Shown: piece after piece, positions 1 to 6,248 of the stretch | How positions within the stretch are numbered: the stretch's first letter is position 1 | Layout: each line of letters starts with the position of its first letter | Origin: Thermotoga sp. | GTDB taxonomy: Bacteria > Thermotogota > Thermotogae > B3-G13 | Reading direction: 5' to 3' | Assembly (NCBI GenBank): GCA_003641555.1 | Contig: QNAT01000075.1 | Location: forward strand, 1 to 6,335 | Length of the DNA stretch: 6,335 nucleotides | The notes under the pieces: model-generated | Seen by the model: the letters and a program-made list of their open reading frames with translations, nothing else | The model's database searches: none | What the model was told of the DNA's origin: nothing | Position numbers and translations under genes: made by a program

Positions 1-2
1 CT

Positions 3-512
3 TCCGGTTCATTTGAATTGGCGGAGAAATGTGGTACAGAGCTTGGTAGAATGGCTTTAACATCTTATAAAAAAATAGATACATATGAAGATATACATGA
101 TGTGAGGGTTACAAATAAAAAAATTTTTATACCCCTCAGGCAGAAATTACCTACCAAAACTGGGGAACTCCTTCTGGAATTTTTTGAGGAAAGGAATATC
201 TCTCGAATAAATAAAGGGAAATTATCTTATGAAATATATATAATGAAAGTAGGTAGTTCTATTTTTGTAGGACTTGAAGGTGAACCATTTGTAGAAATAG
301 GTCTTGAAATAAAAAAAGAAATACTCTCTAAATATAAAGAAATAAAGCAAATATTTATTATAGGCTATAGCGGTTGTACAGGATATTATATTCCAACAGT
401 AAATGCTTTTGAGGAAGGAGGATATGAATGTGAAGAGGCAATTTTAACTGAAAATGCTAGTAATATAATAGTCAAATCTGTACTTGAAACTGTTGATCAT
501 ATAATGATATAA
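3..512 (+). CDS. Neutral/alkaline ceramidase-like amidohydrolase, C-terminal part (5' end outside window)
   Basis: The reading frame is open from the first complete codon (base 3) and runs to TAA at 510-512, giving about 169 residues with no start of its own. The TTG at 18 lacks a ribosome site and lies inside conserved sequence, so I treat the gene as truncated by the window edge. Family signatures seen: S-G-S-F-E-L-A-E-K at the left edge, G-L-E-G-E-P-F-V-E-I-G (matching the G-E-F-T-T-M-A-G segment of neutral ceramidases), and G-Y-S-G-C-T-G-Y-Y-I-P-T followed by E-E-G-G-Y-E near the end. Known members are zinc amidases that remove the acyl chain from ceramide. Many bacterial members are short, annotated only as 'ceramidase N-terminal domain-containing', and of unknown substrate. 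The zinc-binding histidines would lie upstream and cannot be checked. The gene ends 35 nt before the deacetylase gene, so the two are probably co-transcribed. Family fairly sure; true substrate unknown. Confidence 0.72.
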   Translation, partial: SGSFELAEKCGTELGRMALTSYKKIDTYEDIHDVRVTNKKIFIPLRQKLPTKTGELLLEFFEERNISRINKGKLSYEIYIMKVGSSIFVGLEGEPFVEIGLEIKKEILSKYKEIKQIFIIGYSGCTGYYIPTVNAFEEGGYECEEAILTENASNIIVKSVLETVDHIMI

Positions 513-547
513 GGAGAAATTTCTTAGGTAAAAAGGAGGTAACAGGC

Positions 548-1312
548 ATGAGAAATTCTATTGAAGAGATTAAAAAATTACTTCCAATTCCCAATCTGGA
601 AAAAGCAAGGAAAGTGCTATGTATTCAACCTCATCCTGATGATACGGATATAGGGGCGGGAGCAACCATAGCTAAACTTTGTAAAAAAGGAGTGGAAGTT
701 TATTATCTGTCTTCTACCAGTGATAGTATCGGGACTAGTGATAAGGCACTCGTCGGAGAAAAGATCACCAAGATCAGAAAAGAAGAACAGCAAAGGGCAG
801 CAGATGTATTGGGTGTCAAAGAGGTTATATGGTTGGATTATCCCGATGCAGGAAATTACAGTATGTACGATCTGAGAAATGATCTTGTAAAATGGATTCG
901 CAAGATCAAACCAGATTTTATAATGACTGTAGATCCCTGGCTTCCATATGAAGCCCATAGAGATCATGTTAAAACTGGTCTCGCAGCATCAGAGGCTGTA
1001 TTATTGTATGGATTCCCAGGAGTGGTCCCTGAGATAGAGATCGAAGAGGGATTTGAGATCAAAGGTATAGCATTCTTTCATACCGCTTATCCAAATACCG
1101 TGATCGATGTTGATGATACATGGAAATTGAAATTTGAGGCTATAAAGCAGCATGAGAGCCAGATAGATGAAAAAACCCTTGACCTTTTCAAACGTTATTT
1201 CGATCTGAAAGCCAGAGAATATGCAAAAGATAAATTATTTACTTATGGAGAGGTGTTTAAGGTTCTTTCACCTGTATTCCTCCATTGTTTTGTAGATGCC
1301 TGGAGGATGTGA
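548..1312 (+). CDS. PIG-L/LmbE-family zinc deacetylase, diacetylchitobiose deacetylase-like
   Basis: This 254-residue cytoplasmic protein has no signal peptide and starts at ATG 548 after an AGGAGGT site at 534-540. The family metal motif P-H-P-D-D is at residues 28-32: H29 and D32 are the expected zinc ligands and D31 the catalytic base. The second motif D-P-W-L-P-Y-E-A-H-R-D-H is at 129-140, with H140 as third ligand and H137 as likely acid. PIG-L enzymes hydrolyse N-acetyl groups from GlcNAc-containing substrates. From memory, the segments C-I-Q-P-H-P-D-D, the S-x-G-T-S-D region near 60-65 and D-P-W-L-P-Y-E closely match archaeal diacetylchitobiose deacetylase (Pyrococcus/Thermococcus Dac), rather than MshB or bacillithiol BshB. 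The predicted role is deacetylation of an imported GlcNAc-containing oligosaccharide inside the cell. Its 3' end contains the ribosome site of the GH1 gene, and the stop is 6 nt before that start, so the two are probably translationally coupled. Family is certain; substrate is inferred. Confidence 0.88.
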   Translation: MRNSIEEIKKLLPIPNLEKARKVLCIQPHPDDTDIGAGATIAKLCKKGVEVYYLSSTSDSIGTSDKALVGEKITKIRKEEQQRAADVLGVKEVIWLDYPDAGNYSMYDLRNDLVKWIRKIKPDFIMTVDPWLPYEAHRDHVKTGLAASEAVLLYGFPGVVPEIEIEEGFEIKGIAFFHTAYPNTVIDVDDTWKLKFEAIKQHESQIDEKTLDLFKRYFDLKAREYAKDKLFTYGEVFKVLSPVFLHCFVDAWRM

Positions 1313-1318
1313 GAGTAA

Positions 1319-2659
1319 ATGGCTAAACTGACTTTTCCAGAAGATTTTCTCTGGGGAGCATCGACATCTGCTTTTCAAATAGAAGGTTCTCCATTTGCAA
1401 ATGGTGCTGGACAATCGATTTGGTACAGATATGCTCACACTCCTGGAAATATCCTTAATGGAGATACCCCAGATATTGCCTGTGATCACTACAACCGATG
1501 GAAAGAAGATATTTCACTTATGAAAAAATTGGGGCTGCGTGGATATAGGTTTTCCATTTCCTGGCCTCGTATTTATCCCGAAGGAAGAGGAAAAATAAAT
1601 GAAGCTGCTCTTGATTTCTACGATCATCTTATAGATGAGTTACTCAATGCCAACATAGAACCAGTTGTCATGTTATATCATTGGGATCTTCCAGGTGCTC
1701 TTCAAGATGTAGGCGGGTGGACAAATGATGACATAGTAAAATGGTATGAAGAATATGCAAATACATTGTTTAAAAAATTTAGTGATAGGGTAAAGAAATG
1801 GTTAACTTTTGATGAACCATTATCATTTGTAGCTGGAGGTTATCTCACTGGAGAAATGCCTCCAGGATTAAAAGATATATATGCAACGGGTCATGCTATG
1901 CAAAACGTGTTGCTCGCTCATGCCAATACCGTAAAGCTTTATCACAATGAATACTATAATGGGAAGATAGGGATCACGATTGGTATCAAACCAATATACC
2001 CTGCTTCTAATAGTAGCGCTGATAAGAAGGCAGTTAAGAGAGTTTCCTTTATCAACCAACTTTTTCTCGACCCTATATTCTTTGGAAAATATCCTAAAGA
2101 TGCCAAAAAATACTTTAATGACGATGAGTTAGCCTCGATTCTTTGTGGAAATGATTTTGTAAAAGTAAAGTGTCCTATGGATTTTTTGGCAGTAAATTAT
2201 TTTTCTAGAGGAGTTGTAAAAAACGATCCTCGTATACCAATCTTAGGTGCAAGTGAAGTAAAAACTGATGCACAGTATACAGAAACAAACTGGGAAGTTT
2301 ATCCTGAGGGAATTTACGATGTGTTAAAATGGGTACATGAAAGATATAATCCACGAGAAATCTACATAACCAGTAATGGATCAGCATTTACAGACAAAGT
2401 GGAAAGAGAATCCGTTCATGATAAAAATAGATTAGAATACTTAAAGGCTCATATAATTCAAACACATCGTGCTATTCAAGAGGGGATAAATTTAAGGGGC
2501 TACTTTGTATGGTCACTTATGGATAATTTTGAGTTAAAATCAGGATACTCTAAGAGATTTGGATTGATTTATGTGGATTATCCAACTCAAAAAAGGATAA
2601 TAAAAGATAGCGGCAAGTGGTATGCCAAAACCATATCCAATAACGAAATTCAGATATGA
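1319..2659 (+). CDS. Glycoside hydrolase family 1 protein with altered catalytic residues (nucleophile Glu replaced by Ser)
   Basis: The 446-residue, signal-less protein has the normal length and full (beta/alpha)8 layout of bacterial beta-glucosidases. Seen in order: F-L-W-G-A-S-T-S-A-F-Q-I-E-G (10-23, Q20 kept), R-F-S-I-S-W-P-R (77-84), L-Y-H-W-D-L-P (119-125, H121 kept), T-F-D-E-P (163-167), N-Y-F-S-R (293-297), T-S-N-G (351-354), and W-S-L-M-D-N-F-E-L (398-406). By family numbering E166 is the acid/base. The residue before it is normally Asn (binds the sugar 2-OH) but here is D165. The nucleophile Glu of T-E-N-G is S352, codon AGT at 2372-2374, which differs from both Glu codons at all three positions. 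The Tyr that touches the nucleophile is F295, and the Trp after N-F-E is L406. The normal retaining GH1 mechanism should therefore not work. It may be a substrate-assisted amino-sugar hydrolase, a transglycosidase, or a binding protein. The ribosome site GGAGG at 1302-1306 overlaps the upstream gene. Fold is certain; activity is unknown. Confidence 0.93.
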   Translation: MAKLTFPEDFLWGASTSAFQIEGSPFANGAGQSIWYRYAHTPGNILNGDTPDIACDHYNRWKEDISLMKKLGLRGYRFSISWPRIYPEGRGKINEAALDFYDHLIDELLNANIEPVVMLYHWDLPGALQDVGGWTNDDIVKWYEEYANTLFKKFSDRVKKWLTFDEPLSFVAGGYLTGEMPPGLKDIYATGHAMQNVLLAHANTVKLYHNEYYNGKIGITIGIKPIYPASNSSADKKAVKRVSFINQLFLDPIFFGKYPKDAKKYFNDDELASILCGNDFVKVKCPMDFLAVNYFSRGVVKNDPRIPILGASEVKTDAQYTETNWEVYPEGIYDVLKWVHERYNPREIYITSNGSAFTDKVERESVHDKNRLEYLKAHIIQTHRAIQEGINLRGYFVWSLMDNFELKSGYSKRFGLIYVDYPTQKRIIKDSGKWYAKTISNNEIQI

Positions 2660-2763
2660 AATTTATTTGCAGAATTTAAGGAGGTGATATAGAGAATATT
2701 AAACAAGTTTGATGAGAGTAGCGTGAAGTTATTAAAGTTTTATTCAGAAAGGAGAGATTTCAA
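2660..2763 (+). promoter_or_regulatory. Intergenic gap with orphan Shine-Dalgarno sequence
   Basis: Bases 2678-2688 read AAGGAGGTGAT, an 11-nt perfect complement to the usual 3' end of 16S rRNA. No ATG, GTG or TTG sits 5-12 nt downstream. The nearest candidates are an ATT at 2698 and an ATG at 2712 that opens only four codons before TGA. The binding-protein gene has its own site (AAAGGAG at 2748-2754) before GTG 2764. The orphan site may mark a decayed small gene (an ATA-for-ATG change at 2689 would open only seven codons), a leader peptide, or a ribosome standby site. I see no strong promoter or intrinsic terminator here, so the GH1 and transporter genes may share a transcript. Confidence 0.45.
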
Positions 2764-4026
2764 GTGAAAAAAATTTTTGTCCTGTTTTTACTATTCTTTT
2801 TGACCCTTTTTTCTGTCTATGGTATCGCAAAAGTTAAGATAGAACTTTGGTCTACCCTGACAGGTGCGGAATATGATGCAGTAAATTCAATTGTTGAGGA
2901 TTTTAACCAAAGTCAAGAGGAAATAGTAGTAAATTTTGTCAGTATTGGTGAACACTTAGTAGATAAATTCACAACGGCTCTCGGAGCTGGGAATCCTCCA
3001 GATCTCCTACATGCAGAACGTCAATGGATTGCTCCTTTAGTAGCAATGCAAGCTGTGTTGCCACTTGATGATATTTCAAAATACGGTGCAGATCTTAATA
3101 AATTCTCAGAAGTAGCATTAAAAAGTATTACCTATCAAGGTCACATATATGGTATTCCTTTGAGCTTTCACATCTTTGGTTTATGGTGGAACAAAAAGCT
3201 TTTTAGGCAAGCCGGATTGGATCCCAATGAACCACCAAAGACTTTGGAACAATTAATGGATTACGCAAAGAAATTGACACAATACGATGACGCAGGTAAT
3301 ATAACATGTTTAGGCTTCGAATTTCAGCAGCCAGCTTGGTCATGGCCTTTGATATGGCCTCATCATTTTGGAGGAGATGTATATAATGAGGAGACTGGTG
3401 AGATATTAGCCAATTCTCCTGAGTGCATAAAATCATACGAATGGCTTCAAGGGCTTACCAAAGAATTTGGCTTAAAAAAGCTCGAAAAGTTCAGATCAAG
3501 TTATGGACCCTATTGGTCTGCAGGCAATCCGTTTGCGAATGGAAAATTTGCAATGGTCTACGATGGTGGATTTCTTGTAAATGCCTTACATTTGTATGCT
3601 CCAAGTTTGGAATGGGGGTTTGCACCATTTCCAAGTGTGGATGGCAAAAAAAGAGTTTATGGAGAAATGGATGTAATAGTAATTCCAAATGGAGCAAAAC
3701 ATGTTGAATCAGCAAAGAAATTCCTTGCATTTTTATCTAAACCTGTGTATCTATCAAGGTTATTACAACCTCTTTCTCCTATCAAAAAAGAATACCTACC
3801 ATCTGGATACTTTGAATCTGAGAAAACCCCTAATAGATCCGTATTTTGGAAAGTGGCATCAGAATGTGAATTTTTCTTTGCGCCCATGACACCAATTTGG
3901 CAGTATTATGATGAGGAACTTACTATTGCTCGAGATAATATCATCTACCTTCGAACTACACCACAAGAGGCATTGAAGGAAGTACAGGAAAACGTTGAAC
4001 ATAGATTAAAAATGATGCAACAGTAA
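2764..4026 (+). CDS. ABC transporter sugar-binding protein (extracellular, CUT1-type)
   Basis: The 420-residue protein starts at GTG 2764, 9 nt after AAAGGAG. Residues 1-22 form a Sec signal (K2, K3, then a Leu/Phe-rich core, then V-Y-G-I-A), with cleavage likely after G20 or A22. There is no lipobox cysteine, so it is not a classical lipoprotein. The mature part opens with K-I-E-L-W-S-T-L-T-G, the first strand of family 1 solute-binding proteins. It continues with G-N-P-P-D-L (76-81), G-I-P-L-S (130-134), and W-W-N-K-K-L-F-R-Q-A-G-L-D-P (141-154), all typical of carbohydrate binders. A Trp-rich stretch (Q-P-A-W-S-W-P-L-I-W) likely lines the sugar pocket. It would capture an oligosaccharide outside the membrane and deliver it to the two permeases downstream. 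The ligand cannot be read from the sequence; the neighbouring deacetylase and GH1 genes suggest a GlcNAc-containing or related beta-linked oligosaccharide. Confidence 0.92.
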   Translation: MKKIFVLFLLFFLTLFSVYGIAKVKIELWSTLTGAEYDAVNSIVEDFNQSQEEIVVNFVSIGEHLVDKFTTALGAGNPPDLLHAERQWIAPLVAMQAVLPLDDISKYGADLNKFSEVALKSITYQGHIYGIPLSFHIFGLWWNKKLFRQAGLDPNEPPKTLEQLMDYAKKLTQYDDAGNITCLGFEFQQPAWSWPLIWPHHFGGDVYNEETGEILANSPECIKSYEWLQGLTKEFGLKKLEKFRSSYGPYWSAGNPFANGKFAMVYDGGFLVNALHLYAPSLEWGFAPFPSVDGKKRVYGEMDVIVIPNGAKHVESAKKFLAFLSKPVYLSRLLQPLSPIKKEYLPSGYFESEKTPNRSVFWKVASECEFFFAPMTPIWQYYDEELTIARDNIIYLRTTPQEALKEVQENVEHRLKMMQQ

Positions 4027-4040
4027 AAACAATTAATTCA

Positions 4041-4088
4041 TGAGGACATCCGATTCTTCTGCAACAATACAGGAATAAGATGTCCTCA
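4041..4088 (+). promoter_or_regulatory. Intercistronic stem-loop between binding protein and permease genes
   Basis: TGAGGACATC (4041-4050) and GATGTCCTCA (4079-4088) are a perfect 10-bp inverted repeat. After a 2x2 internal loop, ATTCT (4053-4057) can pair with GGAAT (4072-4076), leaving a small apical loop. No T-run follows, so it is not a standard intrinsic terminator. The ribosome site of the next gene (GGGAGGT, 4091-4097) starts 2 nt after the stem. Such hairpins after binding-protein genes (as between malE and malF) stabilise the upstream mRNA and give more binding protein than permease. That role is inferred here. Confidence 0.75.
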
Positions 4089-4104
4089 GTGGGAGGTATT
4101 ATTT

Positions 4105-4992
4105 ATGACTAAGAGAAGGGCAAAGGATCTTAGAATAGGATTATTATTTATATCGCCCTGGCTTATTGGGCTTTTTTTATTTCATGTGTTACCTCTATCC
4201 TCTTCTTTGTATTACAGTTTTACGAACTACTCGGTCATTCGTTCTCCAAAATGGATAGGATTGGAGAATTACAAGTTACTTCTAAATGATAGATCATTTA
4301 GAATTTCTGTGAAGAATTCCTTTTATTTTACTTGCATAGGTGTTCCTCTTATGCAAATTGCTGCTTTAATCCTCGCAAGCATGTTGCATTCCGTCAAAGG
4401 AAGCAAAATTATGAGATGGGCGAGAGTAATTTATTTGTTCCCAATATTAATTCCAGGCGTTGTAATGGCAATTATATGGTCTTTATTGTTAAATGGGCAG
4501 TACGGTGTTTTTAATTTTCTCATAAGAAGTTTAGGACTAAATCCACCAAATTGGCTACAAGATCCAACCTGGGCAAAACCTGCTATAATTCTCGTTGGCT
4601 TTTGGTTCATTGGAAATAGTATGCTCATATATTTAACGGCATTGAATGATGTGCCTAAAGAACTCTATGAATCCGCAAAAATAGATGGTGCTAACTGGTG
4701 GACGAAGTTGAGGAAAATCACCGTCCCAATGATCTCACCAGCAATTCTATTCAACCTGATCACCGGGATGATCACTATACTACAACTCTTCGATTTGCCC
4801 TATGTAATGACAAAGGGTGGTCCTGTAAAATCAACATATACCTGGACTATGCATATCTATGATAATGCATTTAGATTCTTAAGTATGGGGTATGCATGTG
4901 CTTCTGCCTGGATATTATTTGGAGTTACACTCTTACTTACTATATTGATATTTGTTATGAGTCGTAAATCTATATATTATGGTGGTGAATGA
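4105..4992 (+). CDS. ABC sugar transporter permease, MalF/UgpA type
   Basis: The 295-residue integral membrane protein starts at ATG 4105, 8 nt after GGAGG. Hydrophobic segments lie near residues 10-31, 72-94, 107-129, 158-180, 208-231 and 264-285, giving six membrane spans. The cytoplasmic EAA loop at about 186-212 (E-L-Y-E-S-A-K-I-D-G-A, ending P-M-I-S-P) is the ATPase-docking motif of carbohydrate importers. The early P-W-L-I-G-L-F-L-F stretch and the N-Y-K-L-L-L-N-D segment after the first span are typical of the UgpA/MalF-like partner. It pairs with the next gene to form the membrane channel fed by the upstream binding protein. No ATP-binding gene is in the window, so a shared MsmK/MalK-like ATPase is likely. 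The specific sugar is not readable. Confidence 0.95.
   Translation: MTKRRAKDLRIGLLFISPWLIGLFLFHVLPLSSSLYYSFTNYSVIRSPKWIGLENYKLLLNDRSFRISVKNSFYFTCIGVPLMQIAALILASMLHSVKGSKIMRWARVIYLFPILIPGVVMAIIWSLLLNGQYGVFNFLIRSLGLNPPNWLQDPTWAKPAIILVGFWFIGNSMLIYLTALNDVPKELYESAKIDGANWWTKLRKITVPMISPAILFNLITGMITILQLFDLPYVMTKGGPVKSTYTWTMHIYDNAFRFLSMGYACASAWILFGVTLLLTILIFVMSRKSIYYGGE
4981..4988 (+). promoter_or_regulatory. Ribosome site that decides the start of the second permease
   Basis: GGTGGTGA lies inside the last codons of the first permease gene, 5 nt before ATG 4994. Its GGTGA half pairs with the 16S anti-Shine-Dalgarno. The longer frame beginning at ATG 4979 has only AT-rich sequence upstream and no such site, so 4994 is preferred. 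Confidence 0.6.
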
Positions 4993-4993
4993 T

Positions 4994-5830
4994 ATGTCAA
5001 ATAAAGGTAAAATGTATAAAATAGCCATTGGGGGAATTTTACTGTTATTAGCAGTGATATTCATCTTCCCATTTTATTGGATGGTTCTTACCTCTCTTGC
5101 ACATTTGCAAGATTTTATGAAAACACCACCCGATCTCCTACCACGACACCTGGAATTAAGTAACTACATTAATGCAATCAGAACTATTCCTTTTTTTAAG
5201 TATTTTCTAAACACGATTTGGATTACCTTAATGTCTTGCATTGGAAGTGTACTTTCATCTTCTTTTGTGGCTTACGGTTTTTCTAAGATAAAGTGGCCAG
5301 GAAGAGACACTTTATTCATAATAACCCTTGCAACCATGATGATACCTTTTACAGTTACTATGGTGCCTCTGTATATAGAATTCAAAAATTTTGGGTGGTT
5401 AGGTACTTTCAAACCTTTATGGGTTCCTTTTTGGTTTGGAAGCGCATGGGGGATATTTCTCCTCAGACAATTTTATATGACAATTCCCAATACAATAATA
5501 GATGCTGCCAAGATAGACGGTGCATCACATATACAGATATGGTTCAGGATCATGCTTCCACTAGCAAAACCAGCATTATCTGTGCTTTTTTTATTTCAAT
5601 TTATATGGTCATGGCAGGATTTTTTGAAACCTCTTATATTTCTTACAAGTAACGATATGTACACGCTCACATTAGGACTTTCATTTTTTCAAAGTACACA
5701 CGGAGGCATACAATGGAATTATCTTATGGCCGCTGCAACATTGACAACTATTCCTACTGTTATAATATTTTTGGTGGCAAACAGATACCTCATTGAAGGT
5801 ATCCACATTACGTCTGGGATAAAGGGATAA
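4994..5830 (+). CDS. ABC sugar transporter permease, MalG/UgpE type
   Basis: This is 278 residues from ATG 4994, or 283 if ATG 4979 is used. I prefer 4994 because a ribosome site lies 5 nt upstream. The first permease stops at 4992, so the genes are one base apart and translation is probably coupled. The protein has a long N-terminal span (residues 9-29) ending F-P-F-Y-W-M, a hallmark of MalG-like permeases, and further spans near 71-95, 107-128, 141-158, 191-209 and 246-262. The EAA loop is at about 168-193 (I-D-A-A-K-I-D-G-A, ending M-L-P-L-A-K-P). The C terminus N-R-Y-L-I-E-G-I with final G-I-K-G matches the family's usual ending. It forms a heterodimer with the first permease. Family is clear; substrate is inferred only from neighbours. 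Confidence 0.95.
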   Translation: MSNKGKMYKIAIGGILLLLAVIFIFPFYWMVLTSLAHLQDFMKTPPDLLPRHLELSNYINAIRTIPFFKYFLNTIWITLMSCIGSVLSSSFVAYGFSKIKWPGRDTLFIITLATMMIPFTVTMVPLYIEFKNFGWLGTFKPLWVPFWFGSAWGIFLLRQFYMTIPNTIIDAAKIDGASHIQIWFRIMLPLAKPALSVLFLFQFIWSWQDFLKPLIFLTSNDMYTLTLGLSFFQSTHGGIQWNYLMAAATLTTIPTVIIFLVANRYLIEGIHITSGIKG

Positions 5831-5841
5831 AGGAGGAAATT

Positions 5842-6045
5842 ATGAATGATACTAAATTCGAAATAGTCAAGGAAGAAGGAGAATCTCTAAAGACCTTCTA
5901 GCTCGAGATAGGAAAAGGTGGAGTGATAAATCTCGGAAAGGGTGGATCAAAGACTGTAGCCCTAATGGCTCAAGTTAAAGAGTTAACAGTTGAGGATATC
6001 TCAGATTCTTATGTTAGCGGATCTTCCCCCCAAATTTTTCAATAA
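5842..6045 (+). pseudogene. Short reading frame with internal TAG, likely remnant of the next operon gene
   Basis: AGGAGG at 5831-5836, directly after the permease stop, is well placed for ATG 5842. The frame reads M-N-D-T-K-F-E-I-V-K-E-E-G and so on, then meets TAG at 5899-5901 (codon 20). It then continues with coding-like sequence (L-E-I-G-K-G-G-V-I-N-L-G-K-G-G-S-K-T-V, then K-E-L-T-V-E-D-I) to TAA at 6043-6045. The good ribosome site and the protein-like composition on both sides of the TAG suggest a gene disabled by a nonsense mutation and truncated. The two G-K-G-G units nine residues apart are notable. A second open frame, shifted by one base, runs 5987-6127 (L-A-D-L-P-P-K-F-F-N and onward) and could be a further piece of the same decayed gene. 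I do not recognise the family. Alternatives are a sequencing error at the TAG, TAG read-through, or a real 19-residue peptide. Confidence 0.5.
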
Positions 6046-6144
6046 AAAGGGCTTGAAAACTCTTAATACAAGAACGATAGGGGATTTTTTACCATCGATA
6101 TTTGTTGTCACGAATATTGTGGTATAAATCGGATTAGATATCCC

Positions 6145-6174
6145 TTGACATGTGAAATAGAAATGTGATATAAT
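6145..6174 (+). promoter_or_regulatory. Near-ideal housekeeping sigma promoter, extended -10
   Basis: TTGACA (6145-6150) and TATAAT (6169-6174) are both perfect consensus hexamers, with an 18-nt spacer and a TG one base before the -10 (T6166, G6167). Transcription would start near 6181 and run right, out of the window. The spacer carries a direct repeat ATGTGA at 6150-6155 and 6163-6168 that could bind a regulator. The product is a gene or small RNA beyond or at the right edge; none is visible within the remaining 155 nt. Confidence 0.75.
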
Positions 6175-6248
6175 GTTGCTACGATGTATGTGGTAGAAAA
6201 CAAGAAAAGGGTTAAGCTCAACTTTGCCAAAAAATAACCCAGAAACAG

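Noticed and set aside
617..967. 116-codon minus-strand frame inside the deacetylase gene
   Set aside because: It is antisense to a gene with intact catalytic motifs and its own ribosome site; the translation has no family features.
2372..2374. The GH1 nucleophile loss as a sequencing error
   Set aside because: AGT differs from GAA and GAG at all three positions, the flanking frame is clean, and other pocket residues have changed with it.
2666..2693. Possible promoter TTTGCA-N16/17-TATAGA before the binding-protein gene
   Set aside because: Both hexamers are only partial matches and overlap the orphan Shine-Dalgarno; not strong enough to list.
3423..3707. 94-codon + strand frame inside the binding-protein gene
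   Set aside because: It is an out-of-frame overlap with a clear solute-binding protein; the composition is Trp/Cys/Lys-rich noise.
6080..6090. GGGGATTTTTT as an intrinsic terminator of the operon
   Set aside because: There is a T-run, but no GC-rich inverted repeat directly before it.
6209..6240. GGGTTA...TAACCC inverted repeat as a terminator
   Set aside because: A 6-bp stem with a 20-nt loop and no T-run after it is too weak to call.
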